64,000 nucleotides of DNA from Multifurca ochricompacta (GCA_022496185.1 WTXG01000019.1:186001-250000), one strand, 5' to 3'; shown: positions 22,700 through 34,799, counted from the stretch's first letter. The notes: generated by a model from the sequence alone, not told the origin. Translations and numbers: made by a program.

Positions 22700-23130
22700 A
22701 TGGCCCCAAACCGAGAAAACGTCGATGAAAAACCATCGCTATTTGCCACAGATCTAGCTCTGGTTTATAAACCTCCTCATTCTTCTTTTAGTCATTTCAT
22801 TTGGCGTTGGCGAGTCCGGTTCGAGTCGACCTTTGCGCTCTCGATGTTTGAGGGTTGGGAAAAGATCCTCATCGGTTTGTCTGCTCCATTGCTGAGAAAC
22901 AACGTGTCCAGAGTCTAACAATGCATACAGTGGCTTTGATGGCCATCTTTTGGGGCTTGCTCATCACGGGCATTTATCGATACCTCCCTTACCATCTGGA
23001 GTTTCTCTACCGGCGTGCTGTCTACTATTTATCAGGAACAGAGCAGAAAGATTGGGCGACCGTGCGAGAGGTTGAAGCGGCGGTACTATCGACCAAGGCT
23101 AATTACCACATGCTCACAGCTGAGTTGTAA
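22700..23130 (+). CDS. Small subunit of serine palmitoyltransferase-like protein
   Basis: A short ER membrane protein that stimulates serine palmitoyltransferase, the first step of sphingolipid synthesis. The family hallmark is a hydrophobic helix after an F-E-x-W motif. Here TFALSMFEGWEKILI joins across a 56-base intron (22875-22930) to VALMAIFWGLLITGIYRYL, giving one membrane span followed by PYHLEFLYRRAVYYL. The product is about 125 residues, typical of fungal members, with a charged C-terminal tail. The assignment rests on this motif and on size. Confidence 0.8.
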
Positions 23131-24085
23131 CCTTTCTTAGAACTTTGCAGCACAGGTACAGCGCAATTGTCGACGCACCCACATGAATGCAAACTAACTG
23201 ACTACTCTCTAGACTAGACATCCTACTCCCTTCCCTTCCACGAGGGATGCTCATCCGTTCCTATGAAATATAATATTTTTTAAATACTCTTACTCTCTTT
23301 CTCGTGTTGGCAATATTTCTACCCACTACCCACCCGACAATCTACCGTTCATCCGAATAGGATCGGAGACAAAGACCAAGGCAACACACGTACACGTGCG
23401 TGATAAATTGTTTAAAATTGCCATTCTCACGGTGAACATGATCACAGGATCACAGAGTCACATGGTCACATCCATATAGCAATAGCAGCAAATAGCAGCA
23501 AAGCATATACACTGGGTACCTTGGGCCTTTCTCGGGGCGCCCCGTCACCCTTCGTTCGTGATTTGAAGTGGGGCGAATGATGTCATGTTTATCTCTCTCT
23601 TCGCTTGAAAAAGCCTCATATGCATCGTCACTTCGACCGAAATTGATGCGCTAATGGTGTTCGTTGACGTGTCTGCACGAGAGCGGCCATAGTAAAGAAA
23701 TTGAGAACGAAACCGAACGAGTAATATATAAATCGGCAAAATACCGATGTTGAAGGAATGATTCGGTAAATCGGTTAAGGGATGATGAGATGAGATCAAT
23801 GCAAGCGCTGCGCTGCGCTATATTTGCTATACACGGGTATTGAGAGTAAGTATGCATGGCTCTGGGTTGGTTGTCTTAAACCGATTTAATTTGTGACGGG
23901 GGAAGGGGAGGGGGGACCAGATTCGGGTGAGCGAGGGGCATGTATGCGACCCCTTTTGTATATTTTATTATATATTTGTGTGTGTGAAAGTGAAAAACTC
24001 TTCTCTCTCCCTCTTTCTCTCTCTCTCTTTCCTTTTCGCACTGCTCAACAACACACTCCCTCTCCCTTTCCCTCCCTCATCCGTT
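23131..24085. promoter_or_regulatory. Intergenic region upstream of the mitochondrial carrier
   Basis: No gene is seen in these 955 bases. The last ~65 bases before the carrier start are an almost pure CT tract (about 23998-24040), a common fungal core-promoter feature. GAGAGATAAACATG-like AT-rich DNA fills the middle. Short open frames here have no protein-like composition. Confidence 0.5.
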
Positions 24086-25757
24086 ATGTCCGCACCAATA
24101 AAGGATGCCGCCCCGTCTCTCCCCATCGGTGAAAAGATCACAGCAAAGCCCAAGAAGCAGCCTTATCCCTTCTGGCTAGGAGGTAGGTACCTTTCTAATA
24201 CCCTTCGTGATAATTCTGGTCACGCGAATGACATTCACCCCTTTCATTCGCTAGGTGTCGCCGCTACGATCGCTGCATCGATAACCCAGTAAGCCCCTCA
24301 CAGCCCTCTCCCCAAGCCAAAATTTCAAGGCCTTACCCTTTTTGCGTCGCAGTCCACTCGATCTCACCAAGGTCCGCCTACAGGCCTCGGGCGACAAGCG
24401 CATGATTGAGTCTATAAAAAAGACCGTGCGCACTGCAGGTGAGCCTTGCCAGTCCTCCCCACAGCCCACGATTTCTCACCTCACGCATGATGGTTGCGTT
24501 CGGCAGGCGTCCGCGGCCTCTTTGACGGCATTACCGGCACATGGATGCGTCAAATGAGTTATTCGCTATGCCGCTTTTGGGCATACGACGAGAGCAAGAA
24601 AATGATTGGTGCCGGTGCGTCGCCGTCTTGGTTGCTTCATCTGAATCGATTACGTGACCCCCTCCTGCCCCGCGATGATAATCGCTTACCCCTCGCACTC
24701 TTTGCCACGCCCTTTCATTATATGCTCATAGGCATCTTGGTGTCATGACACTGACTTGCCTCTCAGGGGCCAATTCGCCTGCGTGGAAACTTGCCGTTGC
24801 AGGGAGCATGGGTATGACTACGGCTCCCACTGGAGGATGCACCATTAATTCTCTTCACAGCTGGTGGGATTGCTGGTTTCGTCGGTAACCCAGCAGGCAG
24901 GTTCGACTCACTTTCCTTAGGGGCTAGACACTGATTGTCTCGCATTCTTCATAGAGATTGTCATGGTGGGTAATAAGCCCGTTTTGCATATTGCTTGCTA
25001 CTGTATTTAACTGGCAAACGCTCAGGTCCGCTTGCAAGGCGATTTTGCCAAAGCGCCAGAGAAGCGGTTCAATTATAAGCACTGCTTCGATGCCCTTTTC
25101 CGCGTAAGTAACACTCAACGTTCATGTCCTTCAAGGGTCATGAACACTATAGCGCTCAGATGGTCCGTGAAGAGGGTGTGTCGTCACTAGGACGAGGAAT
25201 GACGCCAAATATCTTTCGTGCTGTTCTCATGAATGCGAGTCAACTTGCATCGTACGTAATGGTTCCTGATCCATCACGCGCGGCTGATGCCCCACAGGTA
25301 CGATTTCTTCAAAGCAGAGTTACTCAAGACCTCCTTCTTCGAAGATAACATTTACTGTCATTTCACCGCAAGCTTCGCAGCGGTAAGAGTTCTGACTGCA
25401 TACCCTACTGCATGAACGGCGACTGACATCTGCTGGATCCAGGGAACTGTCGCTACGACGGTCTGCTCACCTGCCGATGTGCTCAAGAGCCGTATCATGA
25501 ACGCTTCTGGGCCCGGTTCAGCCGTATGTATTACCTCATTTCCCCTTTCTGTGCCTCTTGCTAACAGGCTCGAACTGCTCTAGTCTACCCTGGGAGTGAT
25601 CCGCCATTCGATGCAAACGGAGGGACCTGCGTTCATGTTCAAGGGATGGCTCCCCGCATGGTCTCGTTTACAACCAACAACGATTCTCATCTTCCTCACG
25701 CTAGAGCAATTAAAGAATTTGGTGGACTGGTCGCGCGCCCGTGGCATTGCGTTGTAA
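24086..25757 (+). CDS. DIC1: Mitochondrial dicarboxylate-type carrier (SLC25)
   Basis: An inner-membrane carrier with three repeats. Each repeat carries the family signature: HPLDLTKVRLQ (about 24355-24390), NPAEIVMVRLQ (spanning introns near 24897-24954 and 24966-25024) and SPADVLKSRIM (about 25468-25500). The match to fungal dicarboxylate carriers is best in GGVAATIAASITHPLDL and MTPNIFRAVLMNASQLASYDFF. It exchanges malate or succinate for phosphate in characterised relatives. An oxaloacetate or 2-oxoglutarate carrier remains possible. About ten introns are needed. The one at 24897-24954 starts with GC (GCAGGT) instead of GT. The start ATG follows the CT tract directly. Confidence 0.88.
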
Positions 25758-26092
25758 TACGCGAGCTCCTCCATTAATTGAAAGCACGGATATTATTGTT
25801 GCATCTTTCTTGTGTATACCTACAATGTACTTACACTTGTGACGACGATGAAATTGTTTTATGATCGTGTTACTACTGTGACTGATTCGATTACGCGGCT
25901 CTTAGCAATGTCATCGCCACAAAGTGCGCAATATTTATACTGCAAAGTTACGATCCTTTCTGCTTCTAACGAAGAGCGATTTTCGCAGCGCGAATATCAT
26001 GCGGGCATGCAGGCATATGCGCATTTAGAGATACATGATATCGTAATCCGGGCCGGGAGAGAAACGGAGAACACAGAGAGAAATCCAAAGCC
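25758..26092. other. Intergenic, convergent 3' ends
   Basis: AT-moderate DNA between the ends of the carrier and ribosomal protein L23 genes. Nothing coding or structured was seen. Confidence 0.55.
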
Positions 26093-26778
26093 TTAGACCA
26101 CTGTGCCTGCGTTCGATGCAATACGGGGCCATAGATCCGCCTGGAAAAGAGCACATTGAGGATATCAGTAAGCGAGCGAAGGAAACAACAAGCGAGCACG
26201 GACGCATTCTTTCGCGACGGGGCCGGTAATCGCCGAGCCTTTCATCTCACCCTTAGGGTTCACAATGACACCGGCATTGTCCTAACCGAAAGATGATAAA
26301 TAGGTCAAGAGCAAGCGGTTTTTCCAAGCTGGATAGACACGTGCCTCAAAGTAAAGGAAGAGGCCGTCACGCCGACGCCAGGCTTTGCGCTGGCGAATCA
26401 CGACGGCAGGCATAGCTGTAAGTAGACGAGGGGAAGAGAGGGTTGCTATCAGACTGGTGTGCGCATATCACCGGAAGGAGGGGGAATGGTAAGCACTTTT
26501 TTTACGAAGTTCTGGTTTGCCCTTCTTTACAGATGCCACAACCATATCGCCAACACCGGCATCAGGAAGGCGATTTAGATGTGATCCAAAGCCAAAGGGT
26601 TCAATGACGAAGAGCGATTTTGCACCGCTATTATCTGCACAGTTGAGGACAGCACCGACGGGAAGACCGAGGGTAAGTCGGAATTTGTTGCCAGCGGTTC
26701 CAGCACCTGTGTATTGTAATATGGATATTTTATGGGACGGGATAGATTTGAGGGATAAAACATACCGCGCTTGGACAT
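26093..26778 (-). CDS. RPL23: 60S ribosomal protein L23 (uL14)
   Basis: A universally conserved large-subunit protein at the inter-subunit face. Exon 1 is only 13 bases (26766-26778, M-S-K-R plus one base). Later exons give [98 protein letters not shown] and [15 protein letters not shown], the standard order and ending. The intron at 26282-26344 starts with GC (GCACGT). The product is about 139 residues, normal for the family. Confidence 0.95.
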
Positions 26779-27241
26779 TTTGTCGTTGAATGGTCTTGGG
26801 GTTAGAGGTCGAGGTCGCTTGTCCCCTTCGTTCTCTGGTGCTATGAGGCTGTGGCTTCAGAACTGTATAGTTTACTCGGTATTGACCGGCAACTGATAAT
26901 AGTTCGCGGAGTGAATCGAACTAAACTGAACTAAACTGAACTAAACTGAACTGAAAAGGTGACTCTGTTGTTTGGTTGGTTTCCGATGAGCCGTTAGCCG
27001 TTAGTTAGCACTTAACTCTTGGCCTTGGCTCTTCCTCAGCTCAGCTTCATACCCACTCAGACCAAAACATTCAGTTTATTGAGCTCGAGCTCCTGCTTTC
27101 TTCCATCCTCATTTTTTCCCTTCTTCCTTCCTTTCTCCTTCTTGGACTTCCCCTCCCGCCCTCCTGGATCCCTCACCGCTTTTCTCTCTCTCCTTCATTG
27201 CATACTTAATACCCCACTTTATCCAGTAATCCGGCTCACCC
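26779..27241. promoter_or_regulatory. Divergent intergenic region, L23 / Tem1
   Basis: A shared upstream region of 463 bases. It includes the 10-base tandem repeat listed separately and a pyrimidine-rich stretch (about 27090-27200) before the Tem1 start. Confidence 0.5.
26918..26955. repeat. Tandem repeat, 10-base period
   Basis: Nearly four copies of GAACTAAACT in a row, lying between two divergent genes. It is a possible regulatory or length-variable site. Confidence 0.85.
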
Positions 27242-28119
27242 ATGTCCTCTAGTGCCTCTTCATCTTTAACACCAACTCCAGTAGCTGGTACATCCAATGG
27301 CACGCATCCGATGCTCACAAATAACGACGAAAAGAATAGGTATGTGCATGTCTTTGCATTGGTCATTTGCACCCCGTTCACACTTTACAGCGTCGTCATT
27401 AAGGTGGGTATGGTTGGGGACTCTCAGATCGGGAAGACGAGCTTAATGGTCAAGTACGTCGAGGGGAGCTTTGATGAGGATTATATACAGACGCTGGGTA
27501 CGTTTCTCTCCCGTTCTTCTACACTCATATAATCCTTTTGTTAATCGGGCCTCATGGTACCACCAATATATCAAGGCGTCAACTTTATGGAGAAGACAAT
27601 TTCAGTGCGGCGGACAACCATCACATTCTCCATATGGGACCTTGGCGGGCAGCGCGAGTTTGTGAACATGCTTCCACTTGTTTGCAACGATGCTGTGGCT
27701 ATCCTATTCATGTTCGACCTTTCTCGCAAGTCGACACTCAACTCAGTCAAGGAGTGGTACCGCCAAGCGCGGGGATTCAATAAGGTGTGTTTCCTCTTCA
27801 TCAGTTTATGGCTGCTCTTCCATTATCCTGTGAAGGACGAGTCTAAGCGATGTATATCCAGACCGCGATCCCATTTCTCATTGGCACCAAATTTGACACC
27901 TTTGCCACGTTCCCGCGCGACGAACAGGAGGAGATCACGAAGCAGGCCAAGCGCTTTGCCAAAGCGATGCACGCCTCTCTCATCTTTTGCTCAACATCCG
28001 CATCCATTAACGTACAAAAGATTTTCAAAATCGTGCTTGCAAAGGCGTTCGACCTTAAATGTGTCATTCCGGAGATCGAAGGGGTTGGTGAGCCTGTATT
28101 ACTCTACGTTGACGTGTGA
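27242..28119 (+). CDS. TEM1: Septum-initiation GTPase Spg1/Tem1
   Basis: A Ras-like GTPase that heads the septation initiation / mitotic exit network at the spindle pole body. After a Ser/Thr-rich start of about 30 residues, the G domain shows the P-loop GDSQIGKTSLMVKY, the TLGVNFMEKT switch region, the characteristic WDLGGQREF in place of the usual DTAGQ, and TKFD in the guanine-specificity position. All are typical of Spg1/Tem1. Introns lie near 27339-27391, 27498-27573 and 27785-27851. The C-terminus has no lipidation motif, as in the family. Confidence 0.93.
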
Positions 28120-28671
28120 GTGTCCTCGTACGGATCGATCCGTTCATTCCCTCCGCACACCTCATCCGCATCCGCGTGGACTGTACGATATACGCACACA
28201 CGCACACAATGTTGGCCCGATTCGACGCGACGCAAACTTGTGCTTAGACCCTTTAAATATCTTCTCTCTCCCCCCCCCCCCCCTCCGCCTGCATCCGTTG
28301 TATATATCCTATTTTGTCCCGCTCTTGCATCGTCGTCGTTTCAATCCATTATTGCTGCTGCATATCACACTCCACCTCATCGATCCATCACTTTACTCAT
28401 CTCACACGTCGCGACTCGCCCCTCTATCCGTATTATATTTGCCCTGCCTTTTAGTTTGTTTTAACATCCTTGGGGGTCCACTTTGACGCCACTCACGCTC
28501 GTTTAAACTCTCCAACCAAACTGCCGTATGTTGCTTCGATTTCGCATCTTACTGTGCGCCTATATGCAATTGTGAGATTGGACCGGACCGGACCGGAAAC
28601 ACTCTCACGCTCACTAGAGTGACGGTGAAGCTCTGGTGGATGGAACTGCAACTAGTCCTCCTCAAACATCG
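28120..28671. other. Intergenic region upstream of the RBM18-like gene
   Basis: This gap contains a 13-base C homopolymer (about 28270-28282) within a CT-rich tract, and a GGACC tandem (about 28579-28595). No convincing gene. A long forward frame that reads through Tem1 introns into this region is a shadow. Confidence 0.5.
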
Positions 28672-29788
28672 ATGTCGATGTCCTCAGACTCATCAAAATT
28701 ACAACCATCATCCCATCTTTCTTACCCTACAGTTGATGCTGAAGCTTCCACGTCTACCTTGCTTGCACTTTCTCCTCCTTCGCGCGAGTTACTTAAGAAC
28801 CGTCTTTATGTTGGCAATCTTCATCCAACTGTAGACGAGTGCGTATCTTAGCGAATTTTTGGCAAGGTGCAACCTTGTTGAAAGCAATGCATCATTCCTC
28901 GCATTAGATATACGCTTATACAAATTTTCTCCAAGTTCGGTAAACTCGCTCGGCTGGACTATCTCTTTCACAAGACCGGGGCAATGCGTGGCAAGCCCCG
29001 GGGGTACGCCTTTGTCGAGTACACGAACGAAGCGGTAAGTGTTCAGCCTATCATTTTATCCCGGAAAAAAACAATAGTGCTCAACCCGGGGTCTTCCTGC
29101 ACGTCCTTCGGCCCCACCCGCGCTGCTGCGCTCCTTCGCTTCACGCAGACTCCGGGGCCTCCAGCGTGATGTACGATGGCTCTGGACGCTGACACTCTGA
29201 ACCTGGCGCTTGCAGGATACTTCTGCCGCGCTCGAATCGGCAAACGGAAAGTTTTAAGGGGGAGACACATCGCCGTCACTTATGCGCATCAGGCGCCTCT
29301 TGGCGCCGAATCGGGGTCACGTCGTGTGCCACAGCAGCAGCAGGATGCAGGAAGGCCGACGACGCTCAGTCTTCTGAAAAGTGTTCCCGCACGTTCAAGG
29401 TGCGAAGAAAGGGCAATGTTCTGGGGCGCTCTTTTTTTTTTTTTGACCATTCGGACACAGGACGGACGACAAGATTGCACAAATGGAGGCAAAGCTACAG
29501 CAGCTTGCACAGGCACCACCAACAGGCACCCAGCCTTCGGTTCCCGCTCATCCGTCTCTCCCAGTGAAGCCGGGAACTCATCTACAACCAACGATCAAGG
29601 CAGCTCCTGTACCACTTCCTAGCAAACCGCCACCATTACCACGCGTGTCCAAGCCACCATCCCTGTTGCCGTCAACATCATCTCTTCTACGCACAGTTCC
29701 ACCAAGGAAGAGTAATGCAGGTCTCAAAGGCGTGAAGATTGTAAGGAAAAAAGACAAAACGAAGGACGAAGGAGCCGGTGAGGGATAG
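28672..29788 (+). CDS. RBM18-like RNA-binding protein (one RRM)
   Basis: A single RRM near the N-terminus: RLYVGNLHPTVDE joins across an intron (28839-28908) to YTLIQIFSKFGKLARLDYLF, then GKPRGYAFVEYTNEA (RNP1-like) and, after the intron 29036-29215, DTSAALESANGK and RGRHIAVTYAHQAP. This order resembles RBM18. A Pro/Ser-rich C-terminal tail ends in a basic KIVRKKDKTKDEG. The frame breaks near 29248-29252 between ANGK and LRGRH, exactly one base short, within a conserved strand. The next intron (29400-29460) splices normally. The start is the first ATG in frame; a second ATG lies two codons later. The molecular role of this family is poorly known. Confidence 0.8.
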
Positions 29789-29952
29789 ACGAGGGGGACT
29801 GGTTCACTGCGAGAAGTGACGCGTTACTCTTTTGTATACATGATCGCGAACTGCGAACTGCGAAGAGACGTGTGATTCAGCAGTAATTTTAATATTCAAT
29901 ATATATATATGGTATGGTCACCTGGATGGGAAGAAAAAAAAAAAAAGACTAA

Positions 29953-30035
29953 CTCCCTGGCGGGGAGTCGAACCCCGCTCTCGCGCGGCCAATAGAATGA
30001 CAGGCGCGTGTACTAATCCGATATACTACCAGGGA
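29953..30035 (-). tRNA. tRNA-Asp (GTC) with intron
   Basis: On the minus strand the acceptor arms TCCCTGG and CCAGGGA pair over seven bases with G as discriminator. The D-arm is GTAT/GTAC. The T-arm is GCGGG-GTTCGACT-CCCGC type. The anticodon arm CGCGC-CTGTCA...C-GCGCG carries anticodon GTC, with about ten extra bases (TTCTATTGGC) after position 37, the canonical place for a nuclear tRNA intron. Without them the tRNA is 73 nt. Confidence 0.9.
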
Positions 30036-30303
30036 CCTGAGTTTAATGGACAAGTTAATCATTTTATATCTGCCACAGTTTGAGGTGGGTGCAGAAAGAA
30101 AGTTGGTCGTGTCATCATTCGTCATCGGGTAAGGAAGCTGATCGGGCAGAGATAATTGCCGGTTAGCCATCTTCGGGCTGACTATGGCTTCGTGGATTGG
30201 TATTATAAAGCACAGAGCAAACGTTGGCTATAAAGACAGAGCACAGACGTTGCGTGGACGTCCACAAAGCAAACAAAAAAAACCTGAGAGAGTAGTCGGC
30301 AAT

Positions 30304-31873
30304 ATGGCGCCCGTTGTGAACCCCAGATTCATCTTTACGAACACAATCAAGTTAGGAGGTGCGTGTATCATACGCCCTTCACCCTTCCTCCTTCTTCCTC
30401 TTCGTGGCACGACTCCCTAATGCGGCCGTCACTCTACCTTTAGCTCTTCCGGAACTGGGAAAGACCGCGGTTTACGATACGAGCGACACGATCGACTTGG
30501 ACACGATAGCGCTCGACGGAGGTTTTCTCGCCAAGACACTCCTGCTAGGTATCGATCCATACATGACCCGCGTTAAGTTCAGGGACCCGGCTATCAAGTT
30601 GTACAATGTGAGGAGAGAATTCCCTCGTTGCTAGACTGTTACGCTGATGTGATGCGCTTCGCGTCGAAAAGCCTGCGTTCGAGCTTGGAAAACCGTATGA
30701 CCCACCCCACCCGGTTATGACTTGTCAACCTTGCTGATAGCTCGTGGCTAGGTTGTATAGTTATGGAGTTGCTGTAGTCCTACGGTCCGAAAATAATTCT
30801 TTCAAGCCGGGAGACCATTTATTCAGTCAAAAGATCCGTGCGTATATATCTAGTTCGAGTGGCGTCAGAACCGTTGAGGTGATACATCTTCAGCTCATGA
30901 GCAGTACTGGGTTCGAGCGGACTCATCTGCATTCACCGTGATCAAGAACGACCTCGGTTTGCCTTGGACGACGTACGTCGGAGTACTGGGCATGCCAGGT
31001 ATGCTTTCCTTGTATGAATCTAGCGATGTACCCACTTATGGCGCAGGGCAAACGGCGTACGTTGGTTGGAAACAGTTCTCCAAGGCCAAGAAGGTAAGGT
31101 TTTGTTGTATATGTTCTTGGGTTTCACGTTGATCGTGCGCGCCTACGCAGGGCGATATTGTCTTTGTGAGCGCAGCCGCAGGTGGCGTCGGTTCCATTGT
31201 TCTGCAACTTGCAAAGCGGGATGGGTGTCGCGTAATCGCATCAGCTGGGACGGACGAGAAAGTGGCCTGGCTTCGCAGCCTCGGGGCAGATGTCGTGTTT
31301 AATTACAAGACGGAAGATATGCGAACAGTTCTGTTGCGTGAAGGGCCTATCGACGTGTAAGCGGGACTTCCGACTGGCTGTGACTGGGCTGATTCAGTTG
31401 GATAAAAAGTTACTGGGATAACGTAGGTGGAGAGACACTGGACCTGGCCTTTGAGACTGCAAGGGAACGGGCACGATTCATCGTGAGTGCCATATAATTT
31501 TAGTGATGATCAAAATATCGCTCAATTTAACGCAGGAGTGCGGAATGTCATCTACTCAAGGAGAAAATCCGTATCGTTTAAAGGTTTGCACTCTAAAATT
31601 TGTCTAGTCATCGTAGCTGACAATTAGCTCGCTCGTCAGAATCAAACAGCAATTATACGGAAGGAACTCTCCCTCAATGGCTTTCTAGTCAACAACTGGC
31701 TTGGAGAGTACGGTGAAGCATTTTATGAGGAGTTCCCTAAACTGGTCAAGTCTGGTGAACTTAAATATGAAGAAGATATCGTATACGGCTTGGAGAAGGT
31801 TGGCGAGGCAATCTTAGAAGTAGGGAAGGGGTTGAACCGGGCAAAGAAGGTGGTGATTGTCGCGAATGAATAA
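30304..31873 (+). CDS. NADP-dependent zinc-free oxidoreductase (MDR, leukotriene/alkenal reductase type)
   Basis: A medium-chain reductase related to prostaglandin/alkenal double-bond reductases. Visible features are LLGIDPYMTRVKF, WTTYVGVLGMPGQTAYVGW, the NADPH loop SAAAGGVGSIVLQLAK, DNVGGETLDLAFE and the C-terminal KSGELKYEEDIVYGLE. No zinc-ligand pattern is present, as expected for this subfamily. Around eight introns are needed; the junctions near 30830-30920 are the least certain. It probably reduces alpha,beta-unsaturated carbonyls with NADPH. The substrate is not predictable. The next gene starts only about 100 bases downstream on the same strand. Confidence 0.88.
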
Positions 31874-31974
31874 TGAATAGGTAGTTATGATCACGTGATT
31901 GGTAGCAAGGCTAACAATAAATAAAATAAATGGCCTCCAATTGATTACAATCAATCAATCAAATTGAAGAAGAG

Positions 31975-34766
31975 ATGATCCCAGACCATTCAATCAGAAT
32001 ATCTGCTGATCGCGGTGGTACTTTCTGTGATGTTCACGCGTACGTTAAATGCGGAGAGTATTTCCACCAATAATCTCATTACATCGTAGTGATTATCCTG
32101 ACCCAGACAACCCAAAGCAAAGGAAAGAACTTGTCGTAAAGCTCTGCGCGTTTCTTATCATCATCTTGTAATGTGCATTGAAATTCTTATCCCTACTCAG
32201 TATCCCAGGATCCCGCTAATTACAAGGATGCCCCGACGGAAGGCATCAGGCGGGTGCTGGAGGCTGTCACTGGTGAGATAATACCGAGAGGCAAAAAGCT
32301 CGATATCACTAAGATCGGTGAGCGTCGTGTATCCATAAAGTTTGCACCAATTCTAAGGCTGAAAGCTTACTACTAGATTACATCCGACTGTCTACGACTG
32401 TCGCTACTAACGCTCTCCTTGAGCGTAAAGGTCGTAAACATGCTCTTCTCATCACTAAAGGGTTCAAGGACCTCTTATTGATCGGAAATCAGTCACGTCC
32501 AAGAATCTTCGATCTTAATATTCGCCGTCCACCGCCGTTGTATTCAACCGTCGTGGAAATTGACGAGCGTGTTACGCTTGTTGGATACACGAGCGACCCT
32601 CAGGCAGAAGTGCATAAGGTGCTTTTTGATGAGAGTGGACAAGTCAAGCGAGGCTACAGAGGAAAAGGGTGGGACGGAACAGGAGATGCAGAAGGGCCAG
32701 GCAGTGTCGTTCAGGGTATCTCGGGAGAAGCTGTGAGAATCCTGAAGCGGCCAGGTGGACATCACTTACCTCTGCTGAGTGCAGCATCACTAACCTGGCC
32801 ATAAATAGATGAGGGTGCGATCAAATCAGACCTGCAGAAGCTTTATGAAGATGGCTACCGCTCTGTCGCTGTCGTGTTTGCGCACTCCTATACGTTTCCA
32901 GAGCATGAGCTCCTTGTCGGCAAAGTAGCTTCTTCCCTAGGTTTCAAACACATCTCCCTCTCATCGCAGCTCCTGCCCATGATAAAAATGGTCCCTCGCG
33001 GTGTATCTGCTACCGCCGATGCTTACCTGACCCCAATTCTACGCGCGTATCTTGACGGCTTCTTTTCTGGCTTTGCGCAGCTTCCACGCGTCGAGTTTAT
33101 GAGCAGCGATGGCGGGCTTGTGGACGCGTCTGGCTTCTCAGGACTGAAAACCATTCTGAGCGGGCCAGCAGGCGGAGTGGTAGGGTATGCACGCACAAGT
33201 TGGGATGAGAAGCGCAAGACGCCAGTCATAGGGTCGGTATCCACGAGTTACTGGTGTTCAGTGCCCCGGTTGACAAGATCGGTGATGTTAGACTCGACGT
33301 GGGAGGTACATCCACGGACGTATCACGCTTCTCTGGACGCTACGAGATCGTATACGAGACAACCACAGCAGGCGTGACTATTCAGTCGCCACAGCTTGAT
33401 ATTAATACAGTCGCAGCTGGCGGCGGCTCTTGTCTCACATTTCGCAATGGTCTGTTCCTTGCTGGACCAGAGAGTGCAGGAGCAGAGCCAGGTCCCACCT
33501 GTTATCGGTGAGTGTAATTTCCGATCGCCGTTGACTGGAGTCAAGGTTCACGATGTAATATAGAAAGGGTGGACCTCTAGCAGTAACAGACGCTAACCTG
33601 TTACTTGGGCGGCTAATACCTAAATACTTTCCAAAGATTTTTGGTAAATCCGAAAAGGAGCCCTTGGATGTGGACGCGTCCCGCAGCGAGTTTGAAAAAC
33701 TTGCGAAAACTATCAATGAAAATTCTGCGAACGAGTTGAGTCTAGACGAGATTATTTACGGGTGCGTGATACGTGATGCCTGAAAGCTTGTTACTGGAAA
33801 TGCATGCAGATTCATCAAGGTCGCCAATGAGACAATGTGTCGTCCCATACGTGCGCTGACAGAGGCGAAGGGGTATGCGACATCCTCACATATGTAAGGG
33901 CACACGACACATCTATTATTCGTAGAGCAGACAGAGAGAGCTCATGCAAGACGCTTAGACTAGCTAGTTTTGGTGGGGCTGGTGGCCAACATGCTTGCGA
34001 GATTGCTTCATTGTTGGGGATTAAGACTGTCCTAATTCACCGATATAGTTCGATCCTATCCGCTTATGGACTTGCACTGGCAGATCGGTACGTCATCTCT
34101 CTTTCATTCAACACTGACGTCCGCGAGCTCGCTCATTCTATGCTCTAGTGTGTACGAGATCCAGGAACCCGCGTCGACATTTTATACCCCGGAGAACATC
34201 TCAGTACTTTCTTCCCGCCTGATATGCTCACCGATGCAACGCAGAAGGAACTTGAGAAGCAGGGCTTCCCTCTTGAACGCATTCGGGTTGAGCGTATGCT
34301 TAATATGAGATTTAACGGTACGGACACCGCACTCATGATTCTCCCGGAGGCTGGCGAGAATGAGGACTACCTTGGTGCCTTCCTCCGGGCATACAAAGCC
34401 GAGTTCGGTTTTCTACTAGACGAGGCTCGCATCGTGGTGGACGACATCAAGGTTCGCGGGGTCGGCACAACAACTAACGAGTCAGAGCTTTCTGTCTTTG
34501 ATGAGCTTGAACAACTGCAGACGCGAGAGATCAAGGCTGACAGGGCCGCAAGCCGACACTCGGTATATTTTGACATGATTGGTCGTGCAGATGATACACC
34601 AGTCTACGAACTTGACAAGTTGGCAGTTGGAGATGCCATAGATGGGCCCGCGGTCGTAATTGATGACACACAAACAATTGTAGTTGTCCCAGGCGCGAGG
34701 GCTGTACTAGCGAGCAGGCATTTAGTTATCACATTGGGGGGTGGGGGTGGGGTTTCTATTACATAA
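31975..34766 (+). CDS. 5-oxoprolinase family protein, HyuA half only
   Basis: The protein matches the N-terminal (hydantoinase A/oxoprolinase) half of eukaryotic 5-oxoprolinase, which opens 5-oxoproline to glutamate with ATP. Visible motifs are [40 protein letters not shown], the second ATPase motif [13 protein letters not shown] (joined over an intron at about 33233-33289), [13 protein letters not shown] and [15 protein letters not shown]. It stops at a Gly-rich [10 protein letters not shown], where full-length enzymes continue into the HyuB domain. The family is usually near 1,280 residues and this is about 750. No HyuB coding follows before BRF1. The intron at 32146-32200 has a GC donor. 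The frame breaks by one missing base near 34219-34221, between SSRL and DMLTD. It could be a truncated or degenerating gene, or a HyuA-only paralogue. Confidence 0.8.
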
Positions 34767-34799
34767 GCGAATATAGTTACCCTCTGGCTTGGCTGGCTA

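Noticed and set aside
23893..24292. Forward frames across the CT tract before the mitochondrial carrier
   Set aside because: They are made of repeated Ser/Leu/Phe codons from CT-rich promoter DNA.
27554..28486. 310-codon forward frame through the Tem1 locus
   Set aside because: It reads through two Tem1 introns and then into the 3' flank. The GTPase motifs continue only when the introns are removed.
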